A DNA stretch of 64,000 bases from UBA2279 sp034399355 (GTDB taxonomy: Bacteria > Actinomycetota > Coriobacteriia > Anaerosomatales > Anaerosomataceae): contig JAXMMT010000037.1 in the NCBI GenBank assembly GCA_034399355.1, forward strand, positions 1 to 64,000, read 5' to 3'. The notes under the pieces were generated by a model that worked only from the letters and a program-made list of their open reading frames with translations, was not told the DNA's origin and did not search any database. Positions 1 through 9,142 of the stretch are shown here, piece after piece. How positions within the stretch are numbered: position 1 is the stretch's first letter; each line of letters begins with the position of its first letter. The translations under genes and the position numbers were made by a program.

Positions 1-1098
1 GCCTTTATTGCGCCCGCCGAGCAACACCACGACGCCGCGGTCGTCGAAGGACGTGAGCGCCTTGAAGACCGCATCGGGGTTGGTCGCCTTGGAGTCGTTG
101 AAGAACTCGACGCCGCTGACTTCCCCAACGGGCTCGAGGCGGTGTGCGACCGGCGCGAACGCCCGCAGCCCCGCGCGCACGCCCTCGAGATCGGCGCCGA
201 CCGCACGTGCTGCTGCCGCGGCCGCGAGCGCGTTGTTGATGTTGTGCTCACCGCGGATGCGGAGCTCTGTGGTGCGCACCAACTCCACGAGCGTGCCGCC
301 TTCGTCGAGGCAGAGCATGCCATCGACGACAGTCGCGCCGCCACGGAGGCGCCGGGTGCGGCTCACGTGACAGACGCGGACACCCTGGGCCTCGACACGA
401 TCGGCATACGGCGCCGAACCCTCGTCATCGATGTCGATCACCGCGGTGTCGCCGACCGTCTGGTTGGCGAACACCTTCGTTTTGTCGGCGGCGTACGCCT
501 CGAGCGAGCCATGCCAATCGATATGGTCCGGCGTGATGTTGAGCAGCACCGACACACGTGGGTGGAAACGTTCAGTGTAGGCAAGCTGGAACGAGGAGAC
601 CTCGGTCACCAGCACGGTCGCCGGACCGACCTCCCCGACCACACGCGTTGCGGGCGCCCCGATGTTGCCGACCGTCTCGCACGGCACGCCCGACTCGCGC
701 AGCAGGTGCGCTACGAGTGAGGTCGTCGTCGTCTTGCCGTTCGTGCCGGTGATCGCTACGAACGGTGATGCCGCGAGTCGGTAGGCCAGTTCCATTTCCG
801 AGATGATCGGCACACCAAGCGCGAATGCCGCCTGCATGAGCGGGCTTCTCGGCGCGATGCCCGGGCTCACGACCACGAGGTCGACGCCGTCGGGAAGAAC
901 AGTCGTTTCGAGACGCACGTCCACGCCACACGCGACCAGCCTGTCTGCGCTCTCAGCAAGTTGCGATCCACCTGCGGCGTCAACAGCACTCACGCGGAGA
1001 TCGGCGCCGATGGCAGCATCAGCGGCAAGCCGCTCGGCCACCGCGATACCCGAGCGCCCGAGTCCCAGCACGAGGACATGTCCGCACAGGTTCTCCAT
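1..1098 (-). CDS. murD: UDP-N-acetylmuramoylalanine--D-glutamate ligase MurD (C-terminus off window)
   Basis: Cytoplasmic Mur ligase that adds D-glutamate to UDP-MurNAc-L-Ala using ATP. Read from the complement, 366 codons are present: an N-terminal Rossmann-like stretch (residues 8-18, VLVLGLGRSGI), the Mur-ligase P-loop GTNGKTTTTS at about 118-127, and the central motif around NITPDHIDWHG. The frame is still open in the ligase C-terminal domain (FNDSKATNPDAV) at the window edge, so roughly 80-100 residues are missing. The ATG at 1098 lies directly against the mraY stop (1099-1101), consistent with co-translation. It is the last visible gene of the dcw cluster; ftsW, murG and murC would be expected further left. 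Confidence 0.96.
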   Translation of the reverse strand, partial: MENLCGHVLVLGLGRSGIAVAERLAADAAIGADLRVSAVDAAGGSQLAESADRLVACGVDVRLETTVLPDGVDLVVVSPGIAPRSPLMQAAFALGVPIISEMELAYRLAASPFVAITGTNGKTTTTSLVAHLLRESGVPCETVGNIGAPATRVVGEVGPATVLVTEVSSFQLAYTERFHPRVSVLLNITPDHIDWHGSLEAYAADKTKVFANQTVGDTAVIDIDDEGSAPYADRVEAQGVRVCHVSRTRRLRGGATVVDGMLCLDEGGTLVELVRTTELRIRGEHNINNALAAAAAARAVGADLEGVRAGLRAFAPVAHRLEPVGEVSGVEFFNDSKATNPDAVFKALTSFDDRGVVVLLGGRNKG

Positions 1099-2151
1099 CT
1101 ACTGCCACACCGATCCTACGAAGTAGAGCGCAAAACCGCCGCCAGCCATGAGCCCGGTGATGATCCAGAAGCGCACCATTACCTTCGTTTCGCTCCATCC
1201 CTTCATCTCGAAGTGATGGTGGATGGGCGCCATGCGGAAGATCCGCTTTCCGGTCAGCTTGAAGCTTGCGACCTGGAGAATGACCGAGAGACCCTCGACC
1301 ACGTAGATGCCTCCGATGACGATCGACAGCAGCTCGGTCTTGGTGACTACCGCGAGCGCCGCAACCGCAGCTCCAAGCCCGAGTGACCCCGTATCGCCCA
1401 TAAAGATCTCAGCGGGATAGCTGTTGTACCACAGGAAGCCAATACACGCTCCGGCTATGGAGGACGCGAACAAAGCGACTTCGAGGTAGTTCTGCCGATA
1501 CGCGATAGCCGCGAACGCAAGCATGACGATCATGACCGTGCCCGCCGCCAGGCCGTCCAGCCCATCGGTCAGGTTCACGGTGTTGGAGAACGAGATGATC
1601 ATGAAGAAGACGAGCCCCACGTACAGCCACGGGATACTCATGTCGAAGCCGCCCACAGTGAACGACGTGGTGAGAATCCCGAGGTCGAGCTCCTTGCCAA
1701 ACGGCAGCGACACGATCGGCGAGACGTGCGCCCAGTTGACCGCGATGATGCCGAAGCTGAACGCGATGAACGCCTGGCCGAGAATCTTCGCCCTCGGACG
1801 CAAACCGAGCGAGCGTTCGTGCACGACTTTCGCATAGTCGTCGATGAAGCCGAGCAACCCACACCCAATGAGCACGATGAACGCGATGCCGCCGAGCCTT
1901 CCAACGTTGCCCATCCCAAGGTAGACGACCGCGACCACGAGCACGATCAATACGCCGCCCATCGTGGGAGTGCCCTGCTTGACGAGATGGCCCTGCGGAC
2001 CGTCCGCGCGCACCTGCTGACCGATGCCGCGGAAGCGGAGCAGCCTGATCCACAGCGGGAACAACATCCCCGCAAGCAGCATCGCCGCGACAGCGGCCAG
2101 GAACACCTGATAGGTCGGGTACCGCGCTATGTTGGGTATGAAGTTAAACAT
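1099..2151 (-). CDS. mraY: Phospho-N-acetylmuramoyl-pentapeptide transferase MraY
   Basis: Integral membrane enzyme that makes lipid I from UDP-MurNAc-pentapeptide and undecaprenyl phosphate. About ten hydrophobic segments are visible, with the family motifs GTPTMGG, FIDDYAK (catalytic Asp pair), NLTDGLDGLA, MGDTGSLGLG and the histidine motif APIHHHFE near the end. I chose the ATG at 2151 (MFNFIPNIARY), giving 350 residues and an 8-bp overlap with the murF end. A TTG at 2175 in the same frame would extend it by eight residues but has no visible ribosome site. It lies between murF and murD as in other dcw clusters. Confidence 0.95.
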   Translation of the reverse strand: MFNFIPNIARYPTYQVFLAAVAAMLLAGMLFPLWIRLLRFRGIGQQVRADGPQGHLVKQGTPTMGGVLIVLVVAVVYLGMGNVGRLGGIAFIVLIGCGLLGFIDDYAKVVHERSLGLRPRAKILGQAFIAFSFGIIAVNWAHVSPIVSLPFGKELDLGILTTSFTVGGFDMSIPWLYVGLVFFMIISFSNTVNLTDGLDGLAAGTVMIVMLAFAAIAYRQNYLEVALFASSIAGACIGFLWYNSYPAEIFMGDTGSLGLGAAVAALAVVTKTELLSIVIGGIYVVEGLSVILQVASFKLTGKRIFRMAPIHHHFEMKGWSETKVMVRFWIITGLMAGGGFALYFVGSVWQ

Positions 2152-3556
2152 GAGGTTGAATGATTCCCTCGACAACGTGTTCGAGACCCATCACGCGTGA
2201 TGCCTTGACGAGCACGACGTCTCCTCGTTCTAGGAGATCATCAAGCACCTCGCTCGCCTCCTCGGCGGTTACGCACGGACGGACGCTGTCCGGGTTCATA
2301 CCCACCGCGACTGCGCCTTCGGCGATTCTTCGCGCACACTCGCCTACCGTAACCAGCGCCTGAAGTTCCAGCTCAGCGACGTACTCACCCATCTTGAAGT
2401 GCGCCAACTCGCTCAGTGATCCCAACTCTGCCATATCGCCCAGTACCGCCACCCTCTTGCCAGTCACACGCATTTCGGCGAGCGTCTGTAGAGCCGCCCT
2501 CATGGACGTCGGATTCGCGTTATACGCGTCATTGATGACCAGCACACCCGATGCGCTGACAAATGTCTCCATGCGCATCTGAGTGAACGTAGCGGCCTCG
2601 AGACCTGCCGCCACGTCCTCAAAGCTCAGCTGGAGGTAGAGGCCTACGGCTGCCGCTGCAAGCGCATTGTACACGTTGTGCCGACCAGGGACATTCAGCT
2701 GCACACCGGTGCCTCCCTGCTCGGTCACGAGCGTGAATGACGCGTTGCCGTCTTCCCCAACGACGACGTCCTCGGCACGCACGTCACACGCGGCACCCAG
2801 TCCATAACGCGTGACGGCCGCCTCGGCCATCTCCTCGAGAGCAACCGACCATCCGTCATCGCCGTTGAGAAACACCCTACCCCGCTCAGGAACGGCGCGC
2901 GCGAGTTCTCCTTTCGCCGAGGCGATGGCTTCCTCGCTGCCGAGAACCCCAATGTGGCTGACGCCAACGTTGGTGATGAGCCCTGCGGTCGGGCGCGCGA
3001 TCTCGCACAGTGCCGCGATCTGCCCAACGCCGCGCATCGCCATCTCGACGACGAGCACTTCGGTCTCCACGCTCGCCTCCATGATCGTCAGCGGGACGCC
3101 GAGCTCATTGTTGCGATTGGCATCGGTGGCAACCACCTTCAACCGGGTGCCGAACACCGAACGTATGAAGTCCTTCGTCGTCGTCTTGCCGGTCGACCCC
3201 GTGATGCCGATAACCGGGCAGAGCAGCCGTTCACGGTGGTGGGACGCAAGGGTCTGCACAGCCGCCAGGGCATCGTTGACGAGCACCAACGCAATGTCTT
3301 GCCGCCGCGAGGTGGCGATGATTTCACGGAACGCGTCGTCATCGCGGGTCACGAGCAGCGCCCGGGCGCCTGCTTCGATAGCGGCGCTGAGAAACGCGTG
3401 GCCATCGGCATGCACACCGACAAACGCCACGAATGCCGCACCTGGCGTCACCTCGCGCGAGTCGATGGCTAATCCGTTCACCATCGTCGTCTCGGCGCCG
3501 GCGAGGAGTTCTCCGCCGACTACGTCGCACAGCGTACCTACTGAGAGTGTCAGCAC
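2144..3556 (-). CDS. murF: UDP-N-acetylmuramoyl-tripeptide--D-alanyl-D-alanine ligase MurF
   Basis: Cytoplasmic ATP-dependent ligase that adds D-Ala-D-Ala to complete the UDP-MurNAc-pentapeptide. It is 470 residues, usual for MurF. The P-loop GITGSTGKTTTKDF lies at about residues 119-132, followed by the ATP-site segment GRHNVYNALAAAA and the C-terminal motif INDAYNANPTSM. The GTG start at 3556 overlaps the murE stop (3550-3552); AGGAG lies about 11 nt upstream. Its end overlaps mraY. It takes the product of MurE next door, and translational coupling along the cluster is likely. Confidence 0.96.
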   Translation of the reverse strand: MLTLSVGTLCDVVGGELLAGAETTMVNGLAIDSREVTPGAAFVAFVGVHADGHAFLSAAIEAGARALLVTRDDDAFREIIATSRRQDIALVLVNDALAAVQTLASHHRERLLCPVIGITGSTGKTTTKDFIRSVFGTRLKVVATDANRNNELGVPLTIMEASVETEVLVVEMAMRGVGQIAALCEIARPTAGLITNVGVSHIGVLGSEEAIASAKGELARAVPERGRVFLNGDDGWSVALEEMAEAAVTRYGLGAACDVRAEDVVVGEDGNASFTLVTEQGGTGVQLNVPGRHNVYNALAAAAVGLYLQLSFEDVAAGLEAATFTQMRMETFVSASGVLVINDAYNANPTSMRAALQTLAEMRVTGKRVAVLGDMAELGSLSELAHFKMGEYVAELELQALVTVGECARRIAEGAVAVGMNPDSVRPCVTAEEASEVLDDLLERGDVVLVKASRVMGLEHVVEGIIQPHV

Positions 3557-5001
3557 AGCGCATTCAACTCCTCTCGCGCTACTTCACGATCGTCAAAGTG
3601 GATCGTGCGGTCGAGGAAGATCTGGTAATCTTCATGGCCCTTCCCCGCAATGAGGACAGCATCCCCCTCATGGGCTTCGGCCATCGCCGCAGCAATGGCC
3701 TTGCGGCGGTCGATCTCGACAACATATGGAGTTCCGGTGGGACGCAGCCCGTCCTCGATGTGGAGGATGATTCCCACAGGGTCCTCGGTGCGAGGATTAT
3801 CACTCGTCACGACGGCGAGGTCAGAGCCAAAACCAGCGACACGGCCCATCAGCGGACGCTTTTCGGGATCCCTGTCCCCACCACAGCCGAAGACGGTGAT
3901 CACGCGGCCGGGCGTGACAGCCCGTACTGCGGTGATTGCCTTCTCAAGGCTGTCCGGCGTGTGCGCGTAGTCGACAAGCACCGCGAAGAGCTGTCCCTCG
4001 TCGATCCGCTCCAGCCGTCCTGGTACCTGCGGCGCGTGCCTGAGGCCCTCGGCAATCGTCTCAAGGTCGATACCGAGGGCAAGCGCACACCCGGCAGCCA
4101 CCAGCGCGTTGCTCACGTTGTACGCGCCCGCAAGCGGGAGTTCGACAGCGACACCACCTCGTGGCGTCACGAGCGTGAAGCGCGACGATGTGGCGCAGGA
4201 CTCCTCATCTTCGGCCCGCACGTGCGCGTCGGCGCTTCGTCCGACCGTGAGCGTCACATCCAGCTCATGGGCGAGCAGTCGCCCGTACTCGTCGTCGACG
4301 TTGACGACCCGCTCGGCAACATCGAGCTCACTGAAGAGCCTGCGCTTGACCGCAAAGTACTCCTCAAGCGTGTGATGGTAGTCAAGATGGTCCTGTGTGA
4401 GGTTGGTGAACGCAGCGACGGCGAAGTGCACGCCGTCCACGCGGTACAGATCGATCGCGTGCGACGAGACCTCGATCGACGCCGCGCTCACACCGCGTTC
4501 GATCATCTCGGCAAAGAGCGCCTGCAGGTCGGCGGACTCCGGTGTCGTGCGTGCCGAGAGCAGCCGTTCATCGCCAATCCGGGTCTCCACCGTACCGATG
4601 ATGCCCGTCATGCGGCCGGCAGCACGAAGGACCGCATCCATCAGGTACGTGGTGGTCGTCTTCCCATTGGTCCCGGTGATCCCCACGACGTCCATTCGCT
4701 CGGTAGGCCGCCCGTACACGCGTGCCGAGGCGAGCGCAAGCGCCCGACGAGCGTCGCTGACGATCGCCTGCGGAAGATCGACGTTCACTGGTCGCTCGAC
4801 GACGAGCGCCGACGCGCCCTTTTCGGCAGCATCGGCAGCAAAAGAGTGGCCGTCGAACTTGAAGCCGGGTATGCAGAAGAACGCGTCGCCTTCGCGGACG
4901 CGGTCTGAGCGGTACGCAACGCCGCTGACCGCCGGATCCATACCCACGGTCAGGGTTGCTTCGATATCGGTCAATAGCGCCGAGAGGGTCGTCTCATTCA
5001 C
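3550..5001 (-). CDS. murE: UDP-MurNAc-tripeptide synthetase MurE, meso-diaminopimelate type
   Basis: Cytoplasmic Mur ligase that adds the third amino acid of the stem peptide. The 483 residues contain the P-loop GITGTNGKTTTTYL, the NLTQDHLDYH motif and the C-terminal TSDNPRTEDP. DNPR is the established signature of enzymes taking meso-diaminopimelate rather than lysine, so an A1-gamma-type peptidoglycan is inferred. The start is a GTG at 5001 with a weak GGTGG upstream. A 56-bp gap separates it from ftsI, one of the few gaps in this cluster. Confidence 0.96.
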   Translation of the reverse strand: MNETTLSALLTDIEATLTVGMDPAVSGVAYRSDRVREGDAFFCIPGFKFDGHSFAADAAEKGASALVVERPVNVDLPQAIVSDARRALALASARVYGRPTERMDVVGITGTNGKTTTTYLMDAVLRAAGRMTGIIGTVETRIGDERLLSARTTPESADLQALFAEMIERGVSAASIEVSSHAIDLYRVDGVHFAVAAFTNLTQDHLDYHHTLEEYFAVKRRLFSELDVAERVVNVDDEYGRLLAHELDVTLTVGRSADAHVRAEDEESCATSSRFTLVTPRGGVAVELPLAGAYNVSNALVAAGCALALGIDLETIAEGLRHAPQVPGRLERIDEGQLFAVLVDYAHTPDSLEKAITAVRAVTPGRVITVFGCGGDRDPEKRPLMGRVAGFGSDLAVVTSDNPRTEDPVGIILHIEDGLRPTGTPYVVEIDRRKAIAAAMAEAHEGDAVLIAGKGHEDYQIFLDRTIHFDDREVAREELNALC

Positions 5002-5057
5002 CGCATTCCACCGCTCGTGAGTCGCAGCATTTTAGCATAGCGACACAGCCTTCCCGA

Positions 5058-6812
5058 TCACTCACCCGCCCCTTGTGAACTGCCCGTTACCGGCGTCGAC
5101 GTTGCCGTGACAGAACTCGTCGGCGGCACCTTCAGGTGTGCAACACAAAACGACGCGAGCCTGCTGAACGCAGGTGCAGCAACGGTACTTCCGTAGTAGC
5201 CGTTCTTGGGTTCGTCGATCGTTACGACAATGAGTACCGCAGGGTCATCGGCGGGCAGGAAGCCGGAGAAGGACGCAACGTACTTGCCCGTAGCGTAGCC
5301 AGCGACACCGTCGGTGCGCGCTTTCTGCGCGGTACCGGTCTTTCCGGCGACCTCGTATCCCGCTACTTCGGCACTGGAGCCGGTACCCTCGCTCACGACC
5401 GCTTTCATGATCTCCCGCATTTGCTGTGCCGTTCTTTCGGAGATCGCCCGCTTCTTCGGCCAGCTAAGGGCCTGTTCCGGCGAGTCAGGCATCGAACGCA
5501 GGAAGTGTGGCGTGACAAGTTCGCCGCCGTTCGCAATGACGGCAATCGCGCGCGCGAGTTGCAGCGAGGTGACCGAGATGCCCTGGCCGAAGGGAATGTT
5601 GCCGATCGAGGACGCCGACCACTTGTCAACCGTCGGAAGGTATCCCTTCGCCTCACCGGGGAAATCAACGCCAGTTCGTTCGGTCAGAGCGAAGCGGGCG
5701 AAGTAGTCGTACAGTTTCTCCTCACCCAAGGCGAGGCCGAGCTTGACCGCGCCGATGTTTGAGGAGTTCGTGACGATCTGGGCGAGTGTCCAGTCGACAC
5801 GGGGCCGGTCGTGCGACTCGTGGATGGTGCGTCCGCCTACCTGCAGCGTCGGCGGCAGGTCGAACACGCTGGAGGGCGTATACAGCCCCTCTTCGATCAC
5901 CGCCGCCGCTGTCATCGACTTGATGGTGGACCCGGGCTCATAGGTGTCGACGATTGGACGGTTGCGGAACGCCGATTCGTCGGCTTTGCCGAACTCATTC
6001 GGGTTGAAGGCCGGCGTGGACGCCATGGCCAGTATCTCGCCAGTCTTCGGATCAAGGATGATGATCGAACCGCCCCTGGCATCCCACTGCTCAACCGTCT
6101 TCTCCAGCTCCAAGTGCGCCTGATACTGGATGTCCTTGTCGATGGTCAACACAAGGTTCTCGCCGTCGACAGGCGGTTCCTCGTAGGTGACACCGTCAGG
6201 TATCGGTATGCCGTTGCGGCCCCTCTCGGCGATCAGCCTGCCTTCGACACCGGCCAGCGCCTCGTTGTAGTACTTCTCGAGACCGGCGAGGCCTTCATCG
6301 TCTATGCCAACGAATCCCAGGACTTGGCATGCGAGCTCGTTGGACGGGTACACCCTTCGTGAGTCGTCCAGGAACGCGATACCGGCCAAATCGAGGTCTT
6401 CGAGTGCGTCTGCAGTCTCGATGTCAACCTTGCGCGCAATGTAGACGAAGTCAGAGTCCTTCCGCAACTTCTCCAGGTACGTCTTGTGGTCGCCGCCTAA
6501 TGTCTCGGTGAGCTGGTCCGCGACGCCCTCGGGATCCGTGACTTGCGAGGGTACGGCGTACACCGTCTTGGCATCCATCGTCACCGCGAGCGGCTCGCCC
6601 TCTCGATCGAAGATGGAACCACGGCGCGGCGTGAGCGTGATATCGCGTGTGCGCTGCTCCTCGGCCGCAGCTGCATACTCAGGACCGACGATCATCTGGA
6701 TGTAGACGAGGCGTCCCGCCAGAACGGCGAGCGTCACAATGATGATGGCGAGCAGACTCATAAAGCGGCCGATACGGAGCCTCTGCTCCGGCACCCGCCG
6801 CTTGCCGGTCAC
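5058..6812 (-). CDS. ftsI: Septal peptidoglycan transpeptidase FtsI (PBP3/PbpB-type)
   Basis: Class B penicillin-binding protein that cross-links septal peptidoglycan outside the membrane, in complex with FtsW and FtsQLB. There is one N-terminal membrane segment (about residues 19-40), a PBP dimerisation domain with GSIFDREG, then the transpeptidase domain: SxxK at S295-K298 (STIK), SSN at 350-352 and KTG at 491-493. No PASTA repeats follow. It has 584 residues. I chose the GTG at 6812 because a perfect AAGGAGG lies 6 nt upstream; earlier in-frame starts would run into ftsL. The gap to ftsL is 25 bp. Confidence 0.95.
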   Translation of the reverse strand: MTGKRRVPEQRLRIGRFMSLLAIIIVTLAVLAGRLVYIQMIVGPEYAAAAEEQRTRDITLTPRRGSIFDREGEPLAVTMDAKTVYAVPSQVTDPEGVADQLTETLGGDHKTYLEKLRKDSDFVYIARKVDIETADALEDLDLAGIAFLDDSRRVYPSNELACQVLGFVGIDDEGLAGLEKYYNEALAGVEGRLIAERGRNGIPIPDGVTYEEPPVDGENLVLTIDKDIQYQAHLELEKTVEQWDARGGSIIILDPKTGEILAMASTPAFNPNEFGKADESAFRNRPIVDTYEPGSTIKSMTAAAVIEEGLYTPSSVFDLPPTLQVGGRTIHESHDRPRVDWTLAQIVTNSSNIGAVKLGLALGEEKLYDYFARFALTERTGVDFPGEAKGYLPTVDKWSASSIGNIPFGQGISVTSLQLARAIAVIANGGELVTPHFLRSMPDSPEQALSWPKKRAISERTAQQMREIMKAVVSEGTGSSAEVAGYEVAGKTGTAQKARTDGVAGYATGKYVASFSGFLPADDPAVLIVVTIDEPKNGYYGSTVAAPAFSRLASFCVAHLKVPPTSSVTATSTPVTGSSQGAGE

Positions 6813-6837
6813 GGTCGCCTCCTTCGCAGCCCGGTCA

Positions 6838-7380
6838 TCACTTCGCTGAAGCGATACCGACGTCGCCGACGAGCAGCACCTGCGCCTCACCAACCGCCAC
6901 ATCCATGACAGTCGATATGACCTTGGCGACCTGCGAGATCCCGCCAGTTCCAGCCTTGGCTACCGGTTCGGCGTCAGTGGCTGCCAAGCCTTCGGCCACG
7001 GGTAGATTGATGTAGTAGACTTCGGCGGGCTGCTTCATATTGAGCGCTGCGCTGGCGATCGCATCGATACGCGACGGTGCTGCCAGAGCACTGCGGTTCG
7101 TCTCGAGAGTCTTGGCGATCTGCTCCTCCGCTTGGATGACCTTGCGCAGGTCGTTCGCATCGATAGCGGCCTCCTGCGCCTGCACCGCGAGCGTCACACG
7201 AAGCATCCCCAGGAACGCAAGTGCGGCCATAGCCACACAGAAAACGCGGAACGCCATCTTGGCATCACGACCGCGGGTGCGACGCTTTGCAGTAGGCCTG
7301 GGGCGAGAGACGACGAGCCGCAGCTGAGGGCGCGCGGCGGAAGCCTGACGACCAGTGAGCTTGCGTGCCGCCTCGCCCAC
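6838..7380 (-). CDS. ftsL: FtsL-like bitopic division protein
   Basis: A 180-residue protein with a basic N-terminus (about residues 1-41), one membrane segment (about 42-66) and a heptad-like helix (about 67-100). This is the FtsL plan: a small bitopic protein that recruits and activates FtsWI at the septum. Sequence identity in this family is always low, so the call rests on topology and on its place between rsmH and ftsI. The GTG start at 7380 has GGGAGG 7-8 nt upstream. The C-terminal 80 residues, proline- and alanine-rich and presumably outside the membrane, are longer than in E. coli FtsL. Confidence 0.8.
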   Translation of the reverse strand: MGEAARKLTGRQASAARPQLRLVVSRPRPTAKRRTRGRDAKMAFRVFCVAMAALAFLGMLRVTLAVQAQEAAIDANDLRKVIQAEEQIAKTLETNRSALAAPSRIDAIASAALNMKQPAEVYYINLPVAEGLAATDAEPVAKAGTGGISQVAKVISTVMDVAVGEAQVLLVGDVGIASAK

Positions 7381-7413
7381 GCCTGCGCCTCCCTTCTCGC
7401 TCCGCGCTCAACC

Positions 7414-8364
7414 TCAGGTCGAGCTGTCGTCCAGCTTCTCCGCCACACGCAGCTTCGCGCTGCGTGCACGCGGGTTCACTTCTATCTCTGCCGCGGTCGG
7501 AACCACGGGCTTTCGGGTAACGATTCGGAGTACCGGCGAGTTTCCACACCTGCACACAGGCAGGTCAGGAGGACATACGCACCCCTCGGCGTACTCTGTG
7601 AAGACTCGCTTGGCGATGCGATCCTCAAGCGAGTGATAGCTGATCACCGCGATACGGCCCTTCGGGGTAAGCCAGTGAACTGCAGCCCTCAGACCGCGCT
7701 CAAGAACCTCGAGCTCTCCGTTGACCTCGATCCTCAGCGCCTGGAACGTCCGCCGGGCCGGATGTGGCCCTTCACGACGTGCCGAAGCGGGAATCGCGGC
7801 CTTGATGATCTCGACGAGTTCGCGTGTCGTCTCGATGGGATGGCGGGCCCGCGCGGCTACGATGAATGCTGCGATGCGCGTGGCCCACCGTTCCTCACCG
7901 AAATCGCGAAGGATCCGTGCAAGATCGGCTTCGCTGTACGTGTTGATGACGGCGGCCGCGGTAGGCTGCGACGATGAGGGGTCCATGCGCATATCGAGCG
8001 AGACATCCTCGTGATACGAAAAACCGCGACCGCGTACATCCAACTGGGGTGAAGACACGCCGAGGTCGAACAGAAATCCGTCGGCGTAGGGGATCCCGGC
8101 CTCGACGAGTAGCTTGTCGAGATCACCGAAGTTCCCCTTTATCAGTACTGCTTGCTGGCCGAGGCGGAGTGTGTCTGCTGCTGCGGAGAGTGCGGCGTCA
8201 TCTTGGTCGATTCCCACGAGAATCCCCGTGGGCGCGATAAGTCCTGCAATCCGCTTCGCGTGTCCTGCCCCGCCCAAGGTGCAGTCGACGATGATCGATC
8301 CATCATGGAGTGATAGCTGCTGCGTGACCTCGGCCAGCAAAACTGGGGTGTGCCGGTATTCCAT
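7414..8364 (-). CDS. rsmH: 16S rRNA (cytosine1402-N4)-methyltransferase RsmH (MraW)
   Basis: S-adenosylmethionine-dependent methyltransferase acting on 16S rRNA C1402. At 316 residues it is of normal length. It starts MEYRHTPVLLAEV, the family's canonical N-terminus, followed by the SAM-binding CTLGGAGHAKRI, GIDQDDAAL, and FLFDLGVSSPQLD. The C-terminal ISYHSLEDRIAKR motif is also present. The ATG at 8364 is 10 bp after the mraZ stop. Longer in-frame starts would overlap mraZ in non-homologous sequence and were rejected. It is co-transcribed with mraZ and the dcw genes. Confidence 0.97.
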   Translation of the reverse strand: MEYRHTPVLLAEVTQQLSLHDGSIIVDCTLGGAGHAKRIAGLIAPTGILVGIDQDDAALSAAADTLRLGQQAVLIKGNFGDLDKLLVEAGIPYADGFLFDLGVSSPQLDVRGRGFSYHEDVSLDMRMDPSSSQPTAAAVINTYSEADLARILRDFGEERWATRIAAFIVAARARHPIETTRELVEIIKAAIPASARREGPHPARRTFQALRIEVNGELEVLERGLRAAVHWLTPKGRIAVISYHSLEDRIAKRVFTEYAEGCVCPPDLPVCRCGNSPVLRIVTRKPVVPTAAEIEVNPRARSAKLRVAEKLDDSST

Positions 8365-8374
8365 TATCAAGGCC

Positions 8375-8809
8375 CTACAAGATTCCGAGCTCGGCGAGTT
8401 CCTTTGTGACGTCCTCGATCTGACTGGTCGTCTCACCGTTGTAGGCAGCCCACTTCGCGGCATCCCACAGTTCGATGCGATCGCCGTTGCCGATGACCGC
8501 AACGTCTTTGTCGAGCCCGGCGTACTCACGCAAGATCGGCGAGACCGAGACACGGCCCGCCGAGTCGAGTTCTGTATCGACAGCGCCCGACGAGAAGAAG
8601 CGTCGAACCTTGCGGAACTTGGGGTCGAAGTCCCCCCTGTCGGTCAAGCGACCGAGGAAGAACTCGTAGTCCTCCGAGGAGTGCACGTATAGGCAGCCCT
8701 CGAGACCCTTGGAGACGACCAGGTGTCCGGTCATGTCCGCGCGGAACTTCGCAGGCAGCGACAAACGCCCCTTGGCGTCCAGCGTGTGCTGGTGCTCGCC
8801 GAGAAACAT
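8375..8809 (-). CDS. mraZ: MraZ, transcriptional regulator of the dcw cluster
   Basis: DNA-binding protein of the SpoVT/AbrB fold that forms ring oligomers and controls its own operon. The 144 residues contain the two swapped-hairpin halves with the family motif DxxGR: DAKGRLSLPAKFR at about residues 11-23 and DSAGRVSVSPILR at about 83-95. The ATG at 8809 has GGGAGGGACGGG just upstream. It is the first gene of the dcw operon, and six TGGGA-like boxes lie 56-143 bp upstream of it, as expected for autoregulation. Confidence 0.96.
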   Translation of the reverse strand: MFLGEHQHTLDAKGRLSLPAKFRADMTGHLVVSKGLEGCLYVHSSEDYEFFLGRLTDRGDFDPKFRKVRRFFSSGAVDTELDSAGRVSVSPILREYAGLDKDVAVIGNGDRIELWDAAKWAAYNGETTSQIEDVTKELAELGIL

Positions 8810-8864
8810 CCCGTCCCTCCCTGCTCCTCCGGGGTCCGTTTCCGAGGCACCCTCGCCTCGACAG

Positions 8865-8952
8865 TCCCAACTCTATTCCACTCCATCCCACTTTGCAACA
8901 CCTGCATGGGAAAACTCCCCACCATAATCCCACAGTCTGACACGAAGTCCCA
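8865..8952 (-). promoter_or_regulatory. MraZ box array over the mraZ (dcw) promoter
   Basis: On the minus strand, TGGGA-like boxes appear as TCCCA-type pentamers on the plus strand at 8865-8869, 8876-8880 (TTCCA variant), 8886-8890, 8917-8921 (CCCCA variant), 8928-8932 and 8948-8952. Neighbouring boxes within each group are 10-11 bp apart and two are 20 bp apart, i.e. helically phased. MraZ of other bacteria binds TGGGN repeats with this spacing. A sigma70-like promoter lies among them: -35 TTGCAA at 8893-8898, a 17-bp spacer, and -10 TAGAGT at 8870-8875. Confidence 0.75.
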
Positions 8953-9073
8953 CAGGGCAAGACACGACAGCGAGAACCGGACTCACCTTCGGGACGTCTT
9001 AGGAGACGCAGGCAGGAATCGGACGTTGACAGCGGAATAGAGGAAGGTGAGGAAACGCTCTGAACGCGGGTGG

Positions 9074-9103
9074 TTGCCCGCATGGGATACGGAGCGATAG
9101 AAT
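9074..9103 (+). promoter_or_regulatory. Candidate sigma70 promoter for the 54-residue membrane protein gene
   Basis: TTGCCC at 9074-9079 and TAGAAT at 9098-9103 are separated by 18 bp. Transcription would start near 9110, leaving a short leader with GGAGGTGA at 9127-9134 before the ATG at 9143. The rest of 8953-9073, between this and the mraZ boxes, shows nothing I can assign. Confidence 0.4.
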
Positions 9104-9142
9104 CCAGTCATGTCCGCGGGCTTTCTGGAGGTGAACTGCCCC

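Noticed and set aside
3433..4908. Long plus-strand open frame of about 490 codons
   Set aside because: It is antisense to murE (and the murE-murF junction), whose motifs are unmistakable; the composition is arginine/histidine-rich as expected of a GC-rich complement.
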